Positions 45,360 to 54,512 of a DNA stretch of 64,000 nt are shown here, in pieces (positions within the stretch are counted from its first letter, which is position 1; each line of letters begins with the position of its first letter). Position numbers and translations under genes: made by a program. The DNA comes from Mesobacillus jeotgali (lineage in GTDB: Bacteria > Bacillota > Bacilli > Bacillales > Cytobacillaceae): contig NZ_FVZC01000009.1 of assembly GCF_900166585.1 (NCBI RefSeq), positions 434,001-498,000 of the forward strand. The letters are read 5' to 3'. The notes under the pieces are model-generated. The model had not been told where the DNA came from and did no database searches. It saw nothing but the letters and a program-made list of their open reading frames with translations.

Positions 45360-45560
45360 TCACCAGTCATCCTTTTTAACCCGGCTTCGATACAGTTTGA
45401 AATTGCCCGTGGCGATACGGTTGTTTGTTTTCTCGGCAATTCTCTCATTACAGTTATCACACATATATGTATGGATTGGACGATTTCGAAGCCTCTTTGC
45501 CTGAAGAGTATCACTATTGATATTTTCAATTTTGTCGCATAAAACACACTTGACTCTCAT
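45360..45560 (-). CDS. ylaI: YlaI-family zinc-ribbon protein (DUF2197)
   Basis: A 66-residue protein with two CxxC knuckles, KCVLCDK and YMCDNCNERI, a likely zinc site, and a basic tail RSRVKKDDW. Matches B. subtilis YlaI (about 69). GAGGTGCAGT precedes the ATG. In B. subtilis ylaH and ylaI are adjacent; here a conserved gene and the repeat array separate them, and ylaI is on the opposite strand. Function unknown. Confidence 0.88.
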   Translation of the reverse strand: MRVKCVLCDKIENINSDTLQAKRLRNRPIHTYMCDNCNERIAEKTNNRIATGNFKLYRSRVKKDDW

Positions 45561-45714
45561 ACTGCACCTCTTATCGATAATTAGCTTACATAGCTTATTT
45601 GAGTTTAGATTTATTATAGTATATCATGGTTTAAAACCGGGAAAAGGGGAATCGTTTGATTTGCTCCGAATAATCGGTTCGTAGTAATATTATGATAGTT
45701 TAAGGAGGGTGAAT

Positions 45715-46170
45715 ATGGCAAATCAAGTAGAACCTAAACTAATTAAACCATTGTTCGATGAACTTCAAAAAGAGCGTTTTGTCACCTTGGCGACGGTTGA
45801 TCATGAAACTGGCGGACCAAATGTCAGCGCCATTTCATGGGTACTTGCAAAGGACGAGGAAACTGTTTATTTCGCAGTGGATAACAGATCTCGAATCATC
45901 GAGAACATCAAAAGCAATCATAAGGCAGTAATCAATCTGATTGCGAATGAATCTACATACTCAATCAGCGGCACTGCAAGTGTTAAACAGGAAAAGCTTG
46001 AAGGAGTACCGCTGAAGCTGGCATTAGTCGAAATCAAGATCAGCGAAGTAAGAGACGTCATGTTCTATGGTTCGAAAATCGTAGCAGAACCACAATATGA
46101 CAAGACATATGATAAGGATGCGGCAGCCCGCCTCGATAAGCAAGTAATGGATGCAATGAGAAAAGCTTAG
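45715..46170 (+). CDS. Pyridoxamine 5'-phosphate oxidase-fold protein
   Basis: A 151-residue protein with an FMN-binding split-barrel fold: FVTLATVDHETGGPNVSAISWVLAKDEETVYFAVDNRSRIIENIKSNHKAVINLI. This general family includes flavin- and heme-binding members, so a flavin oxidoreductase role is only probable. TAAGGAGGGTG directly precedes the ATG at 45715; a GTG two codons earlier falls inside the site. Its stop codon is in a terminator stem. Confidence 0.85.
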   Translation: MANQVEPKLIKPLFDELQKERFVTLATVDHETGGPNVSAISWVLAKDEETVYFAVDNRSRIIENIKSNHKAVINLIANESTYSISGTASVKQEKLEGVPLKLALVEIKISEVRDVMFYGSKIVAEPQYDKTYDKDAAARLDKQVMDAMRKA

Positions 46171-46190
46171 TCGAAGACTAAGCTTTTTTC
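46161..46190 (+). terminator. Terminator containing a stop codon
   Basis: AAGCTTAGTC pairs with GACTAAGCTT around GAA, then Ts; the TAG stop (46168-46170) is in the left stem. Confidence 0.87.
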
Positions 46191-46199
46191 AATCCTGCC

Positions 46200-46784
46200 C
46201 TATTTATGATAATTTGATTGTTGTTCCTGATCTTTCTCCAGCTGTTTTCTCTCGCCCTGATTCAGTTGCTTCTTTGGTTCCTCTGTCGGACTCTTTGTTT
46301 GCGGGTCAATCATATCCGCAGGGACCTCTGGCATGATCCTTCCTGTAATATCGGAAAGTTCATTCAGGATTCCCCTGAGCGGCTGTCCACTTTTTATGTC
46401 CTCTCCAATTTCCTTCAATCTAGCAGTGATATCCGGGTCTGCTATCACAACAGCACTGGCACCATGAGGATCTTTCTTTAAAGCCTCGGCCACCGTATAT
46501 TTTACTGTATCTACTTCCGACCGCTCCATATTATCATTTACGTCTATTCCGACAATAGCATAAGGGCCAATAACCACAGCAGCGGCATCCTCTACATTCG
46601 GGATATGGGTTGTTAAATTTACAAGATGGCGGGAAATCTTCTGTCCTGATTGGCGGTCAACATCCTCAATCACACTATTTTGCACCTTGACCTCATGATT
46701 ATTGCCATTCTGGTTAGCGTTATTCTGCCCATTACATGCAGTCAATAGAAAAATGAACGTTATTGCAGCAACCAATCTTATCAT
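46200..46784 (-). CDS. ylaJ: YhcN/YlaJ-family sporulation lipoprotein
   Basis: A 194-residue lipoprotein; signal peptide IRLVAAITFIFLLTAC with lipobox LTAC. The YhcN/YlaJ domain (about 50-150) has RQSGQKISRHLVNLTTHIPNVEDAAAVVIGPYAIVGIDVN, YTVAEALKKDPHGASAVVIADPD. B. subtilis YlaJ and YhcN are spore membrane proteins linked to germination. The ATG at 46784 has GGAGGG upstream; the reading frame extends further but without a site. Divergent from the PhoH gene. Confidence 0.9.
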   Translation of the reverse strand: MIRLVAAITFIFLLTACNGQNNANQNGNNHEVKVQNSVIEDVDRQSGQKISRHLVNLTTHIPNVEDAAAVVIGPYAIVGIDVNDNMERSEVDTVKYTVAEALKKDPHGASAVVIADPDITARLKEIGEDIKSGQPLRGILNELSDITGRIMPEVPADMIDPQTKSPTEEPKKQLNQGERKQLEKDQEQQSNYHK

Positions 46785-46979
46785 TATTAAATCCCTCCGG
46801 ATATTTAATCTGAAAACACCATTAAACATTCTGTAATGTTATATAAAAAAACAAATGCTCAAAGGTTATTGTGCAAAACATCTTCTATCTTTATTCAGAA
46901 AGTCATATATTTTACCAAAGTCCCGGCCAAGGCTGCCGAGTTGGCCAAAGTCGAGATCAATAAGGCGGGAGGCATCAAT

Positions 46980-48320
46980 TTGAGTAAAATATACGTACTG
47001 GATACAAACGTCTTACTACAGGATCCGCACGCAATTTTTTCCTTTCAAGACAATGAAGTTGTCATACCTGCTGTAGTTCTGGAGGAAGTGGATTCAAAGA
47101 AAAGATATATGGATGAGATTGGGCGGAATGCACGCCAGGTTTCAAGGCTAATAGACGGCATGAGGGAAACTGGGAAGCTTCACGAGAAAATCAATCTAGA
47201 AGGCGGAGGTACACTCAGGATTGAGTTGAACCATCGCTCCTTCCATCAACTTCAGGAGATCTTTGTTGAAAAAACGAATGACAACCGAATCCTCGCAGTG
47301 GCAAAAAACCTGAGCCTCGAAGAAGAAACCAAAGAGGATGGGCGTCCGGTAATCCTTGTCAGCAAAGACGCACTCGTCCGGGTAAAAGCTGATGCGATTG
47401 GGTTGATCGCTGAGGACTTTTTGAGCGACAGGGTTGTTGATATGAATCACCTCTATTCTGGTTATGCAGAAGTATATCTTGAAATTGAGGTTTTGAACCG
47501 TTTTTATGAAAAAGGCGAACTTGGTTTCGCTGAATTAAAAGGGCAAAATTTTTTTTATCCGAATCAATTTGTGATCATGAAAGATATTCTTGGCAGTTCA
47601 GCATCTGCGATAGGAATGGTAGATACCAAAAATAAAAAGGTGAAAAAGCTTGTATTCGAGCACGAAGGGAAACATACCTGGGGGATCCGGCCGAGAAATG
47701 TACAGCAAATAATGGCAATGGAATTGCTTTTACGGAAAGACATGCCCCTCGTTACATTGATAGGCCGCGCAGGTACAGGCAAAACCTTGCTGGCTTTGGC
47801 ATCAGGTCTGCTCCAGACTGAGGACCTGGGCATCTTTAAAAAGCTTCTTGTCGCCAGACCGATTGTGCCCGTCGGGAAGGATCTTGGATATTTGCCTGGC
47901 GAAAAACAGGAAAAGCTCAGGCCGTGGATACAGCCAATTTATGACAATCTTGAGTTCCTATTCAATACGAAAAAACCAGGTGAGCTGGATGCAATCCTCG
48001 CTGGAATGGGATCAATAGAAGTCGAAGCACTAACCTATATTAGAGGAAGAAGTATTCCGGATCAATTTATCATTATTGATGAAGCTCAAAACCTGACAAA
48101 ACATGAGGTGAAAACAATCCTGACCAGGGTCGGGGAGCGGAGCAAAATTGTCCTGATGGGGGACCCTGACCAGATTGATCACCCCTACCTGGATGCATAT
48201 AATAACGGTTTGACTTATGTCGTCGAAAAGTTCAAGGACCAGCAAATTTCAGGCCATGTACAACTGGTCAAAGGAGAAAGGTCGCCTCTAGCCCAGTTGG
48301 CTGCCGATATATTAAAATAA
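46980..48320 (+). CDS. PIN-PhoH protein (PhoH2/YlaK)
   Basis: A 446-residue protein with an N-terminal PIN nuclease domain (YVLDTNVLLQDPHAIFSF, VVLEEVDSKKR, NDNRILAVAKNL, VSKDALVRVKADAIG) and a C-terminal PhoH ATPase (about 240-446; Walker A IGRAGTGKTLL, Walker B FIIIDEAQNLTKHE, GDPDQID). PIN-PhoH proteins act as ATP-dependent RNA-unwinding ribonucleases. The TTG at 46980 with GGGAGG upstream gives the B. subtilis YlaK length (442); 48 further codons upstream are open but unlikely to be translated. Acidic PIN residues are in place, so it is probably active. Confidence 0.92.
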   Translation: MSKIYVLDTNVLLQDPHAIFSFQDNEVVIPAVVLEEVDSKKRYMDEIGRNARQVSRLIDGMRETGKLHEKINLEGGGTLRIELNHRSFHQLQEIFVEKTNDNRILAVAKNLSLEEETKEDGRPVILVSKDALVRVKADAIGLIAEDFLSDRVVDMNHLYSGYAEVYLEIEVLNRFYEKGELGFAELKGQNFFYPNQFVIMKDILGSSASAIGMVDTKNKKVKKLVFEHEGKHTWGIRPRNVQQIMAMELLLRKDMPLVTLIGRAGTGKTLLALASGLLQTEDLGIFKKLLVARPIVPVGKDLGYLPGEKQEKLRPWIQPIYDNLEFLFNTKKPGELDAILAGMGSIEVEALTYIRGRSIPDQFIIIDEAQNLTKHEVKTILTRVGERSKIVLMGDPDQIDHPYLDAYNNGLTYVVEKFKDQQISGHVQLVKGERSPLAQLAADILK

Positions 48321-48367
48321 GCCGAATGAACTTTTGCATCAGTGACGAATGAGCTAAGAAAAGTAAA

Positions 48368-48398
48368 TAACGGGCATCCTGCTGGATGCCCGTTGGTG
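48368..48398. terminator. Hairpin between phoH2 and ylaL
   Basis: AACGGGCATCC pairs perfectly with GGATGCCCGTT (48369-48379 with 48384-48394), T tract poor. Confidence 0.65.
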
Positions 48399-48409
48399 TG
48401 CCTTACATA

Positions 48410-48910
48410 TCATTCGACGGTAAAACCGGTAACATTTTTGATTGGATGATCCTTATTAGACCCATCTTTGTAATATACATGCAGTGGCCCATCTTCTTTT
48501 AAGGGTTTGCCGTCCTTTGAAAAACCGAGGATAATCCCAGTAGCCTCTTCGATAGAAAGCACTGCCTGATCGTTTTCACCGTATTCAATCACTACTTTTT
48601 TCGACTCGGGTTCTGGTTCAGCGTTTTCAAGAAATGATTTGAAAGGAATGCCGAATGTACCAGTTAAGGCTTTTTCTTTCTCGAACTTTACTTCAGTCTT
48701 AAGTGTCGGGGGATAAACAGCTCCTTCCATGATTTCACGGTCCCAATGCTTAGAAACTGCCTTCGTATATCGTTCAATATGATCTTCGCTTTCATGCTTT
48801 TCAGTAAAATATGTATTTAAATCTACTTTTCTGTCATCGAAAATCCACACGCCCGGATCCAATGTGATTTTGAATTTAACTTTTCCTTTGATAGGGATAA
48901 TCGTTTCCAT
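48410..48910 (-). CDS. YlaL-like conserved protein
   Basis: A 166-residue cytosolic protein without signal peptide: ETIIPIKGKVKFKITLDPGVWIFDDRKVDLNTYF, KAVSKHWDREIMEGAVYPPT, ALTGTFGIPFKSFLENAEP, and a C-terminal VIEYGENDQAVLSIEEATGIILGFSKDGKPL. Position between the phoH2 and ylaN genes and length fit B. subtilis YlaL (about 159); the identity is inferred from place. Some relatives are annotated as peptidyl-prolyl isomerases, which I cannot support from sequence. CAGGAGGAAAAC precedes the ATG. Confidence 0.75.
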   Translation of the reverse strand: METIIPIKGKVKFKITLDPGVWIFDDRKVDLNTYFTEKHESEDHIERYTKAVSKHWDREIMEGAVYPPTLKTEVKFEKEKALTGTFGIPFKSFLENAEPEPESKKVVIEYGENDQAVLSIEEATGIILGFSKDGKPLKEDGPLHVYYKDGSNKDHPIKNVTGFTVE

Positions 48911-49098
48911 GTTTTCCTCCTGCCTTTGTTCTGCATGTTACAATCAAGTATACCGATATTTGGGACGAATGTCATTTCGTCTATCCCGAATGACAGGATC
49001 ATTTATTTCTTCCTCCCTAATATTCTTGCTTTTTTGTCCGCATAAGGGTAAAATTTATAGATAGGATTGGGTAATCGCTCGGAAACGGGGGGATCAAG

Positions 49099-49380
49099 TT
49101 GGCGTCTGATATGATTATTAACCATCAGGAAAAAGCCCATGCCTTATTAAAGGCTGACGCTGATAAAATTTTAAGGCTGATCAAAGTGCAAATGGATAAC
49201 CTTACAATGCCTCAATGCCCTCTTTATGAAGAGGTTCTAGATACGCAGATGTTTGGATTATCGAGAGAGATAGACTTTGCAGTAAGGCTCGGCTTAATCG
49301 AAGAATCAGATGGGAAAGTAATTCTTGAACAATTAGAGAGAGAACTTTCCATCTTGCATGAAGCTTCGTTAAAAAAATAA
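49099..49380 (+). CDS. ylaN: YlaN (UPF0358), Fur-binding regulator
   Basis: A 93-residue helical protein: [63 protein letters not shown] is nearly the B. subtilis sequence. YlaN was recently shown in Bacillus and Staphylococcus to bind Fur and lift its repression when iron is scarce; it is essential unless iron is added. TTG start with GGGGGGATC upstream. It lies just before ftsW, the conserved order. Confidence 0.94.
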   Translation: MASDMIINHQEKAHALLKADADKILRLIKVQMDNLTMPQCPLYEEVLDTQMFGLSREIDFAVRLGLIEESDGKVILEQLERELSILHEASLKK

Positions 49381-49385
49381 ATCCT

Positions 49386-49425
49386 AAAAACTCAAACGAT
49401 CCCGGCGGATGTTTGAGTTTTTTTG
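49386..49425 (+). terminator. ylaN terminator
   Basis: AAAACTCAAAC pairs with GTTTGAGTTTT (near 49387-49397 and 49410-49420), then seven Ts. Confidence 0.85.
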
Positions 49426-49560
49426 TGAAGTATTTTCTTTAAGTTTTAATTAAGAGAGGTATGACTTTATTACAGTTCCATAACTTTTCCATAAACGAAG
49501 GCAGGATATTTCAACTTATAGTAGAATAGATTAAACAACTTAGAAGATGGGGAAGAGACA

Positions 49561-50769
49561 ATGTTTAAAAAAATACTGAAATCCTATGACTATTCATTGA
49601 TCATTGTTGTGGTGCTCTTATGCTTATTCGGACTTGTCATGGTATACAGTGCCAGCATGGTCACTGCCATTCAAAGGTATGACTATCCTAGTGATTTTTT
49701 CTTTCAAAAGCAAAAGATCAATTTGTTAGTAGCTTCGGTCTTGTTCATTATTGCGGCAATATTCCCCTATAAAGCGATGAAAAGCACAAAATTGTTGCTT
49801 CCAATGGTCGTATTTATCCTGGGAGGACTTGGTGCATTGTTTTTATTCGGGAAAGTGACGAACAATGCGTTAAGTTGGTTTGAACTTGGGGCTAGGAGCC
49901 TTCAGCCATCTGAATTTGCCAAATTGAGCGTTATTATTTATCTATCTGCGGTATATGCCAAAAAACAGTCCTACATAAACCAGTTCAATAAAGGAGTAGT
50001 TCCGCCCCTTGTATATTTGATCCTGGTTTGCATGCTTGTTGCCATCCAGCCTGACTTCGGTACTGCAGCCATTATTTTTGCTATTGCTGCCACAATCATC
50101 ATTTCTTCTGGAATGAATCTGAAAAATATCACCAAGCTGATTTTATTCGGACTGGCATTTTTGACCCCATTTGTGATATTTCTGCAGGATGAAATTTTTT
50201 CTGAAACAAGGATTGGCAGATTTACAGCCTACAGCAACCCGTTTACGGATGAGCAAAATACTGGTTATCATCTGGCCAATTCATATTACGCAATTGGCTC
50301 CGGCGGGATAAAAGGTTTAGGCCTTGGGGAAAGTGTACAAAAGCTTGGGTATCTTCCCGAGCCGCACACAGACTTCATCATTGCCGTCATATCAGAGGAA
50401 CTTGGTATATTCGGAGTAAGTTTCGTATTGCTGAGCCTTGCATTCATAGTCCTAAAAGGGATCCATATTGGTCTTAAGTGTAAAGATCCTTTTGGAAGTT
50501 TGCTTGCCATTGGAATTTCGAGCATGATCGGTATACAGTCATTTGTCAACCTGGGTGGTGCTTCAGGTGTCATCCCGTTGACAGGGGTGCCACTGCCATT
50601 TGTGAGTTATGGAGGTTCTTCATTGATTCAGCTTGCAATTGCAACCGGTATTTTGGTCAATGTATCGATGTTTGTTAATTACGAAGAAAAATATAAGAAG
50701 GACAAAGCTTCCCAGCCGAACCCTTCACCTTCCATGGTGAATCAGAATACGTTTAAGTTCAGGTCATAA
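49561..50769 (+). CDS. ftsW: Septal peptidoglycan glycosyltransferase FtsW
   Basis: A 402-residue SEDS-family polymerase with ten predicted membrane helices, acting with a class B PBP at the division septum. Family motifs: MVYSASMV, SLQPSEFAKLSVIIYLS, QPDFGTAAIIF, GYHLANSYYAIGSGGIKGLGLGESVQKLGYLPEPHTDFIIAVISEELG (with the catalytic Asp region) and PLTGVPLPFVSYGGSSL. FtsW rather than SpoVE or RodA is chosen by position between ylaN and the cta genes. GGGGAAGAG precedes the ATG. Confidence 0.93.
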   Translation: MFKKILKSYDYSLIIVVVLLCLFGLVMVYSASMVTAIQRYDYPSDFFFQKQKINLLVASVLFIIAAIFPYKAMKSTKLLLPMVVFILGGLGALFLFGKVTNNALSWFELGARSLQPSEFAKLSVIIYLSAVYAKKQSYINQFNKGVVPPLVYLILVCMLVAIQPDFGTAAIIFAIAATIIISSGMNLKNITKLILFGLAFLTPFVIFLQDEIFSETRIGRFTAYSNPFTDEQNTGYHLANSYYAIGSGGIKGLGLGESVQKLGYLPEPHTDFIIAVISEELGIFGVSFVLLSLAFIVLKGIHIGLKCKDPFGSLLAIGISSMIGIQSFVNLGGASGVIPLTGVPLPFVSYGGSSLIQLAIATGILVNVSMFVNYEEKYKKDKASQPNPSPSMVNQNTFKFRS

Positions 50770-50777
50770 ATATAAAG

Positions 50778-50813
50778 AAAAAGAAGCTGCAGCGAATGCT
50801 GCAGCTTCTTATT
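50778..50813. terminator. Bidirectional terminator between ftsW and ctaA
   Basis: AAGAAGCTGCAGC pairs perfectly with GCTGCAGCTTCTT (50781-50793 with 50798-50810). In B. subtilis the pycA gene lies in this place; here only this hairpin separates the two genes. Confidence 0.9.
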
Positions 50814-51765
50814 TTACGGTTGCCGGAGATAGGTCAACTGCTGAAGGTTTTTGTACGCTTGCGGCATTCTTCTTGCTTCTGGAAACAAGAAGCAAGAAGT
50901 AACTGAATACCCCAAATAATACTGAGATGAAGAAGGCGTGTCCCAGGGCAATATACAAATTAAGTCTTGTATAGATAATCAAAGCCCCGGCGATAACCTG
51001 CAGTGAAACGAGGACCATGGAAATAATCCATCCCCAGTATAATACTCTTTCATGCTTATAATGTTTTACGGCAATATAGGTTACATAAGCGATCCAAATA
51101 AAAATGAATCCTGCAGCAGCCCTGTGGCCCATCTGCACCCATTCGTAGATATTGGAAGGGAGGAAGGAACCGCCATTCGAACACAACGGCCAATCTTTGC
51201 AAACCAGGCTCGCGTTCATATGTCTGACAAGCGCACCGGTGTATACGACCATATAACTGTAGACTGCGAGTCCAATAATATGGAATCTCATTCTTTTATC
51301 AATCACTAATTTCTCTGCCTCGAACTTTTTATCGACCTCAAATATTAGTAAGGTCAACAATAGTACAGATGCAAAAGAAATAAGTGAAATGCCGAAGTGC
51401 AAAGCCAGGACAAAATCGGATTGCCCCCAGACAACAGCTGCGGCGCCGATTAAAGCCTGCAGAGCTAAAAAGAAAAATGACAAAATGGCCAAAAATTTTG
51501 TTTCCCGGATGTGTCCGATGGTTTTCCATGTCCAAATGGATAAAATCAGTACCATGATGCCCACGCTTCCTGAGACCAATCTGTGTGCCAGCTCAATGAC
51601 AAGCTCTGGTGTTATATCGGTTGGGACAAATTCACCATTGCAAAGCGGCCACGACTTCCCACAGCCCATTCCAGATTCAGTTTTCGTAACCAATGCTCCG
51701 CCGAGCAAAACAAAAAGCATCCCAATCGTGGTTAAAACAGCCAGCCACTTAAGGGAACGATTCAT
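50809..51765 (-). CDS. ctaA: Heme A synthase CtaA
   Basis: Oxidises heme O to heme A for the terminal oxidase. 318 residues from the ATG at 51765 (AGGTG seven bases upstream; the frame runs 13 codons further). Eight membrane helices are predicted. Conserved items: [16 protein letters not shown] (the extracytoplasmic cysteine pair), [11 protein letters not shown] with the ExxHR heme ligand region, [14 protein letters not shown] (second cysteine pair) and [10 protein letters not shown]. Divergent from ctaB across a 614-base gap, the usual Bacillus arrangement. Confidence 0.95.
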   Translation of the reverse strand: MNRSLKWLAVLTTIGMLFVLLGGALVTKTESGMGCGKSWPLCNGEFVPTDITPELVIELAHRLVSGSVGIMVLILSIWTWKTIGHIRETKFLAILSFFFLALQALIGAAAVVWGQSDFVLALHFGISLISFASVLLLTLLIFEVDKKFEAEKLVIDKRMRFHIIGLAVYSYMVVYTGALVRHMNASLVCKDWPLCSNGGSFLPSNIYEWVQMGHRAAAGFIFIWIAYVTYIAVKHYKHERVLYWGWIISMVLVSLQVIAGALIIYTRLNLYIALGHAFFISVLFGVFSYFLLLVSRSKKNAASVQKPSAVDLSPATVK

Positions 51766-52190
51766 GATCATCACCTGCTCATTCAAAGTTCGATAAGTTG
51801 TCAAATTATAAACTTGACATGTATAATGAAAGAAACTTGTAGAAAATAAAAAAATTCTATCCCTATAATAACGAATTTTGACGAAAAAGGATAGAAAACA
51901 ATACTTTAGATACTACACAATATAAAGATTATTTTCAATACTAATGATAGATGATGGACATTAATCAGTTTTATCAGTAAAATGCTCATGTTAGCTGTAT
52001 CATGGCAGATCATTATTACATAGCAGCATATTTAACTTCCCGAAAAATATTATCCAAAAATATGTATAAATAGGTCTTAAGCATCCTTATTAACAAACTT
52101 TCATTTCTAGAGGAAATTCCTTGCAATAAAAATGAACTTTAAGGATAATGGCGGTAAGACACAAATTAGTCAAATTCTGTTCAAAAAAAA

Positions 52191-52209
52191 TTCACAAAAA
52201 AGTTGTGAA
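52191..52209 (+). promoter_or_regulatory. Everted TTGTGAA repeat upstream of ctaB, possible ResD site
   Basis: TTCACAA, five bases, TTGTGAA (52191-52197 and 52203-52209). TTGTGAA is the core of the ResD consensus, and ResD activates ctaA and ctaB in B. subtilis. The two copies point away from each other, unlike a Rex site, which has them converging. It lies 170 bases before ctaB; the promoter itself was not located. The rest of the gap 51805-52379 shows A/T-rich sequence without a gene. Confidence 0.4.
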
Positions 52210-52379
52210 GTGTGATTTAATATACAACGTAGGCTTTATTTTTCTACACAAACATTTAACAGTCTAAACACGTTAAAAATAGTGAAAACCATTGGGGATA
52301 TAAATTTAAAATACTCTTCTTTTTTTTGTAAAAATTCGAATGCGGGTTTGAAAGAAAAGGGGATGGAGGAGGATACTGG

Positions 52380-53306
52380 ATGTCTAATTCAAAAGCTTTT
52401 TCAGAAGCTGTAATAGAAAACGGACAGCCTGCAGTCGTGGAGAAATCGATGATGAAAGATTTTCTTGCATTAATTAAAGTGGGAATTGTAAATTCAAATG
52501 CGATGACGACTTTTACTGGGTTATGGCTTGCGCTTCATTTTAGCGGTGCGCGATTCCTGGACAGTATTGATTTGATTCTTGCTACATTGATTGGTTCATC
52601 CTTGATTGTGGCAGGTTCCTGCAGCCTGAATAACTATATCGACCGGGATATCGACCATTTAATGGAGAGGACAAAAGACAGGCCGACTGTAACCGGGAAA
52701 GTCCAGCCGGGTAAAGTAGCTTTGATGAGCTTCCTGTTGATTGGGATTGGCACGGGATTTTTGCTTACAACTACCATTACAGCTGCTGTAATTGGACTGT
52801 TTGGAGTTTTTAGTTATGTAGTTCTGTATACTTTATGGTCAAAGAGACAATATGTATCCAACACAATTGTTGGAAGTATCTCGGGAGCAGTACCGCCATT
52901 AATTGGCTGGGCAGCTGTTGACGCAAATCTCGATATAATGGCTTGGATGCTTTTTGCCATCGTTTTTGCATGGCAGCCTCCCCATTTCTATGCATTGGCC
53001 ATGAGGAGAGCAGAAGAATACAGGGCAGCCGGAATTCCAATGCTTCCAGTTGTCAAAGGATTTAAAGCGACAAAAAGATCTATTTACCTTTGGATCACCG
53101 CTTTGCTTCCATTACCATTCTTCCTTCCTGAACTGGGAATGCCGTTTATGATCCTGGCAACCATCCTGAATATTGGCTGGATCGTATTGGGAATCTATCT
53201 TGAAAAGCTTAAAGATGATATAAAATGGGCAAAACTGATGTTTGTATACTCATTACAATACTTAACAGTCATGTTTGTCGCTATGGTAATTGTCACACTC
53301 ATCTAA
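52380..53306 (+). CDS. ctaB: Protoheme IX farnesyltransferase (heme O synthase)
   Basis: A 308-residue membrane prenyltransferase that converts heme B to heme O, the step before CtaA. The prenyl-diphosphate motif is [24 protein letters not shown], and the second is [27 protein letters not shown]. About nine helices follow a short N-terminal tail. GGAGGAGG lies ahead of the ATG. It is the first gene of ctaBCDEFG, but a 100-base gap precedes ctaC. Confidence 0.96.
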   Translation: MSNSKAFSEAVIENGQPAVVEKSMMKDFLALIKVGIVNSNAMTTFTGLWLALHFSGARFLDSIDLILATLIGSSLIVAGSCSLNNYIDRDIDHLMERTKDRPTVTGKVQPGKVALMSFLLIGIGTGFLLTTTITAAVIGLFGVFSYVVLYTLWSKRQYVSNTIVGSISGAVPPLIGWAAVDANLDIMAWMLFAIVFAWQPPHFYALAMRRAEEYRAAGIPMLPVVKGFKATKRSIYLWITALLPLPFFLPELGMPFMILATILNIGWIVLGIYLEKLKDDIKWAKLMFVYSLQYLTVMFVAMVIVTLI

Positions 53307-53406
53307 CCTTTGTTAGGAGATTCACTCTTTGTTGAGAGAGGATTTTTCCATATATTTAAAAACCAAATTAATAAGATTTTTTACGAAAGAGGGGTTTAAT
53401 TAAGCT

Positions 53407-54480
53407 ATGAAGATGCTTGCTAAATGGCGTCTGCTGTCATTGTTCACTTTGATGGCATTAGTCTTGTCCGGCTGTGGTGAGCCATACCTGTCTACATTAA
53501 GACCTGCAGGTGAAGTTGCTCAATCCCAGTATGAACTCATGTTATTGAGCACGGCGATTATGGTGGGAGTAATTGCTGTCGTCACGATCATTTTTATTTA
53601 TGTTGTTATGAAATTCCGCAGGAAGAATGACAACGAAGTTCCAAAGCAGGTTGAAGGAAGCCACAAGCTTGAGATCCTTTGGACTGTTATCCCGATCTTA
53701 TTGCTACTCATTCTTGCAGTTCCTACAGTTGCTGCGACATTCAAACTTGCGGATGTTTCTCCTATGGAAAAGAAAAATGCCGAAGGAAAGACGGATGCCC
53801 TAGTGGTTAATGTCCGAGCTAACCTTTATTGGTGGGAATTCGAATATCCAAATGAAGAAGTCATCACTAGCCAGGAGTTGGTAGTGCCAACAGATGAAAA
53901 GGTTTACTTTAACCTTAAGGCATCTGATGTTAAGCACTCTTTCTGGATTCCTTCCGTTGGAGGAAAGATGGATACCAATACGGATAACGTCAATAAATTC
54001 TGGCTTGAGTTTGATAGCAAAGGTGCAGACGAAGCTGGCGGCCTTTTCTATGGAAAATGTGCTGAGCTATGCGGACCTTCACACGCATTGATGGACTTCA
54101 AAGTAAAGGCAATGCCTCGCGCTGAATTCGATCAATGGGTAGCAGGCATGCAAGCAGTAAAAGAACCTGCAAAGGCTGAAAGTGCAGCTGCACAGCAAGG
54201 ACAGGAAATCTTCAATAACAGCTGTATCGGGTGCCATGCCGTTACTCCGGCAAACACTGCGCCTGAAGCTGCACGTGTAGGTCCAAACCTGACTAACTTC
54301 GGTGAACGTTCACGTGTTGCTGGTGTTCTTGACCATTCTCCAGAGAACCTGAAGAAATGGCTTGAAGACCCAGAAGCTTATAAGCCAGGCAACAAGATGA
54401 CTGGCAAGTATCCTGAGCTTTCAACTGAAGAACTGGATGCGTTAACTGAATATCTAATGGGCTTGAAAGTCCAGAAATAA
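53407..54480 (+). CDS. ctaC: caa3 oxidase subunit II with fused cytochrome c
   Basis: A 357-residue subunit II. The signal peptide ends in VLSGC, so the protein is a lipoprotein; two helices follow (about 40-65 and 90-115). The copper A site is KHSFWIP then GKCAELCGPSHALM. A fused cytochrome c domain (about 260-355) has the heme motif CIGCH and the axial Met in GNKMTGKYPEL. This fusion is the hallmark of the caa3 type. GAGGGG precedes the ATG. Confidence 0.96.
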   Translation: MKMLAKWRLLSLFTLMALVLSGCGEPYLSTLRPAGEVAQSQYELMLLSTAIMVGVIAVVTIIFIYVVMKFRRKNDNEVPKQVEGSHKLEILWTVIPILLLLILAVPTVAATFKLADVSPMEKKNAEGKTDALVVNVRANLYWWEFEYPNEEVITSQELVVPTDEKVYFNLKASDVKHSFWIPSVGGKMDTNTDNVNKFWLEFDSKGADEAGGLFYGKCAELCGPSHALMDFKVKAMPRAEFDQWVAGMQAVKEPAKAESAAAQQGQEIFNNSCIGCHAVTPANTAPEAARVGPNLTNFGERSRVAGVLDHSPENLKKWLEDPEAYKPGNKMTGKYPELSTEELDALTEYLMGLKVQK

Positions 54481-54512
54481 TAAGGGGATTTGTTTGAAAG
54501 GGAGGTAAAACT

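Noticed and set aside
46836..46979. Extension of the PIN-PhoH protein by 48 codons upstream
   Set aside because: The TTG at 46980 has GGGAGG and gives the family length; the extension does not resemble a domain and overlaps the promoter region of ylaJ.
52191..52209. Rex operator upstream of ctaB
   Set aside because: Rex sites need TTGTGAA and TTCACAA converging; here they diverge.
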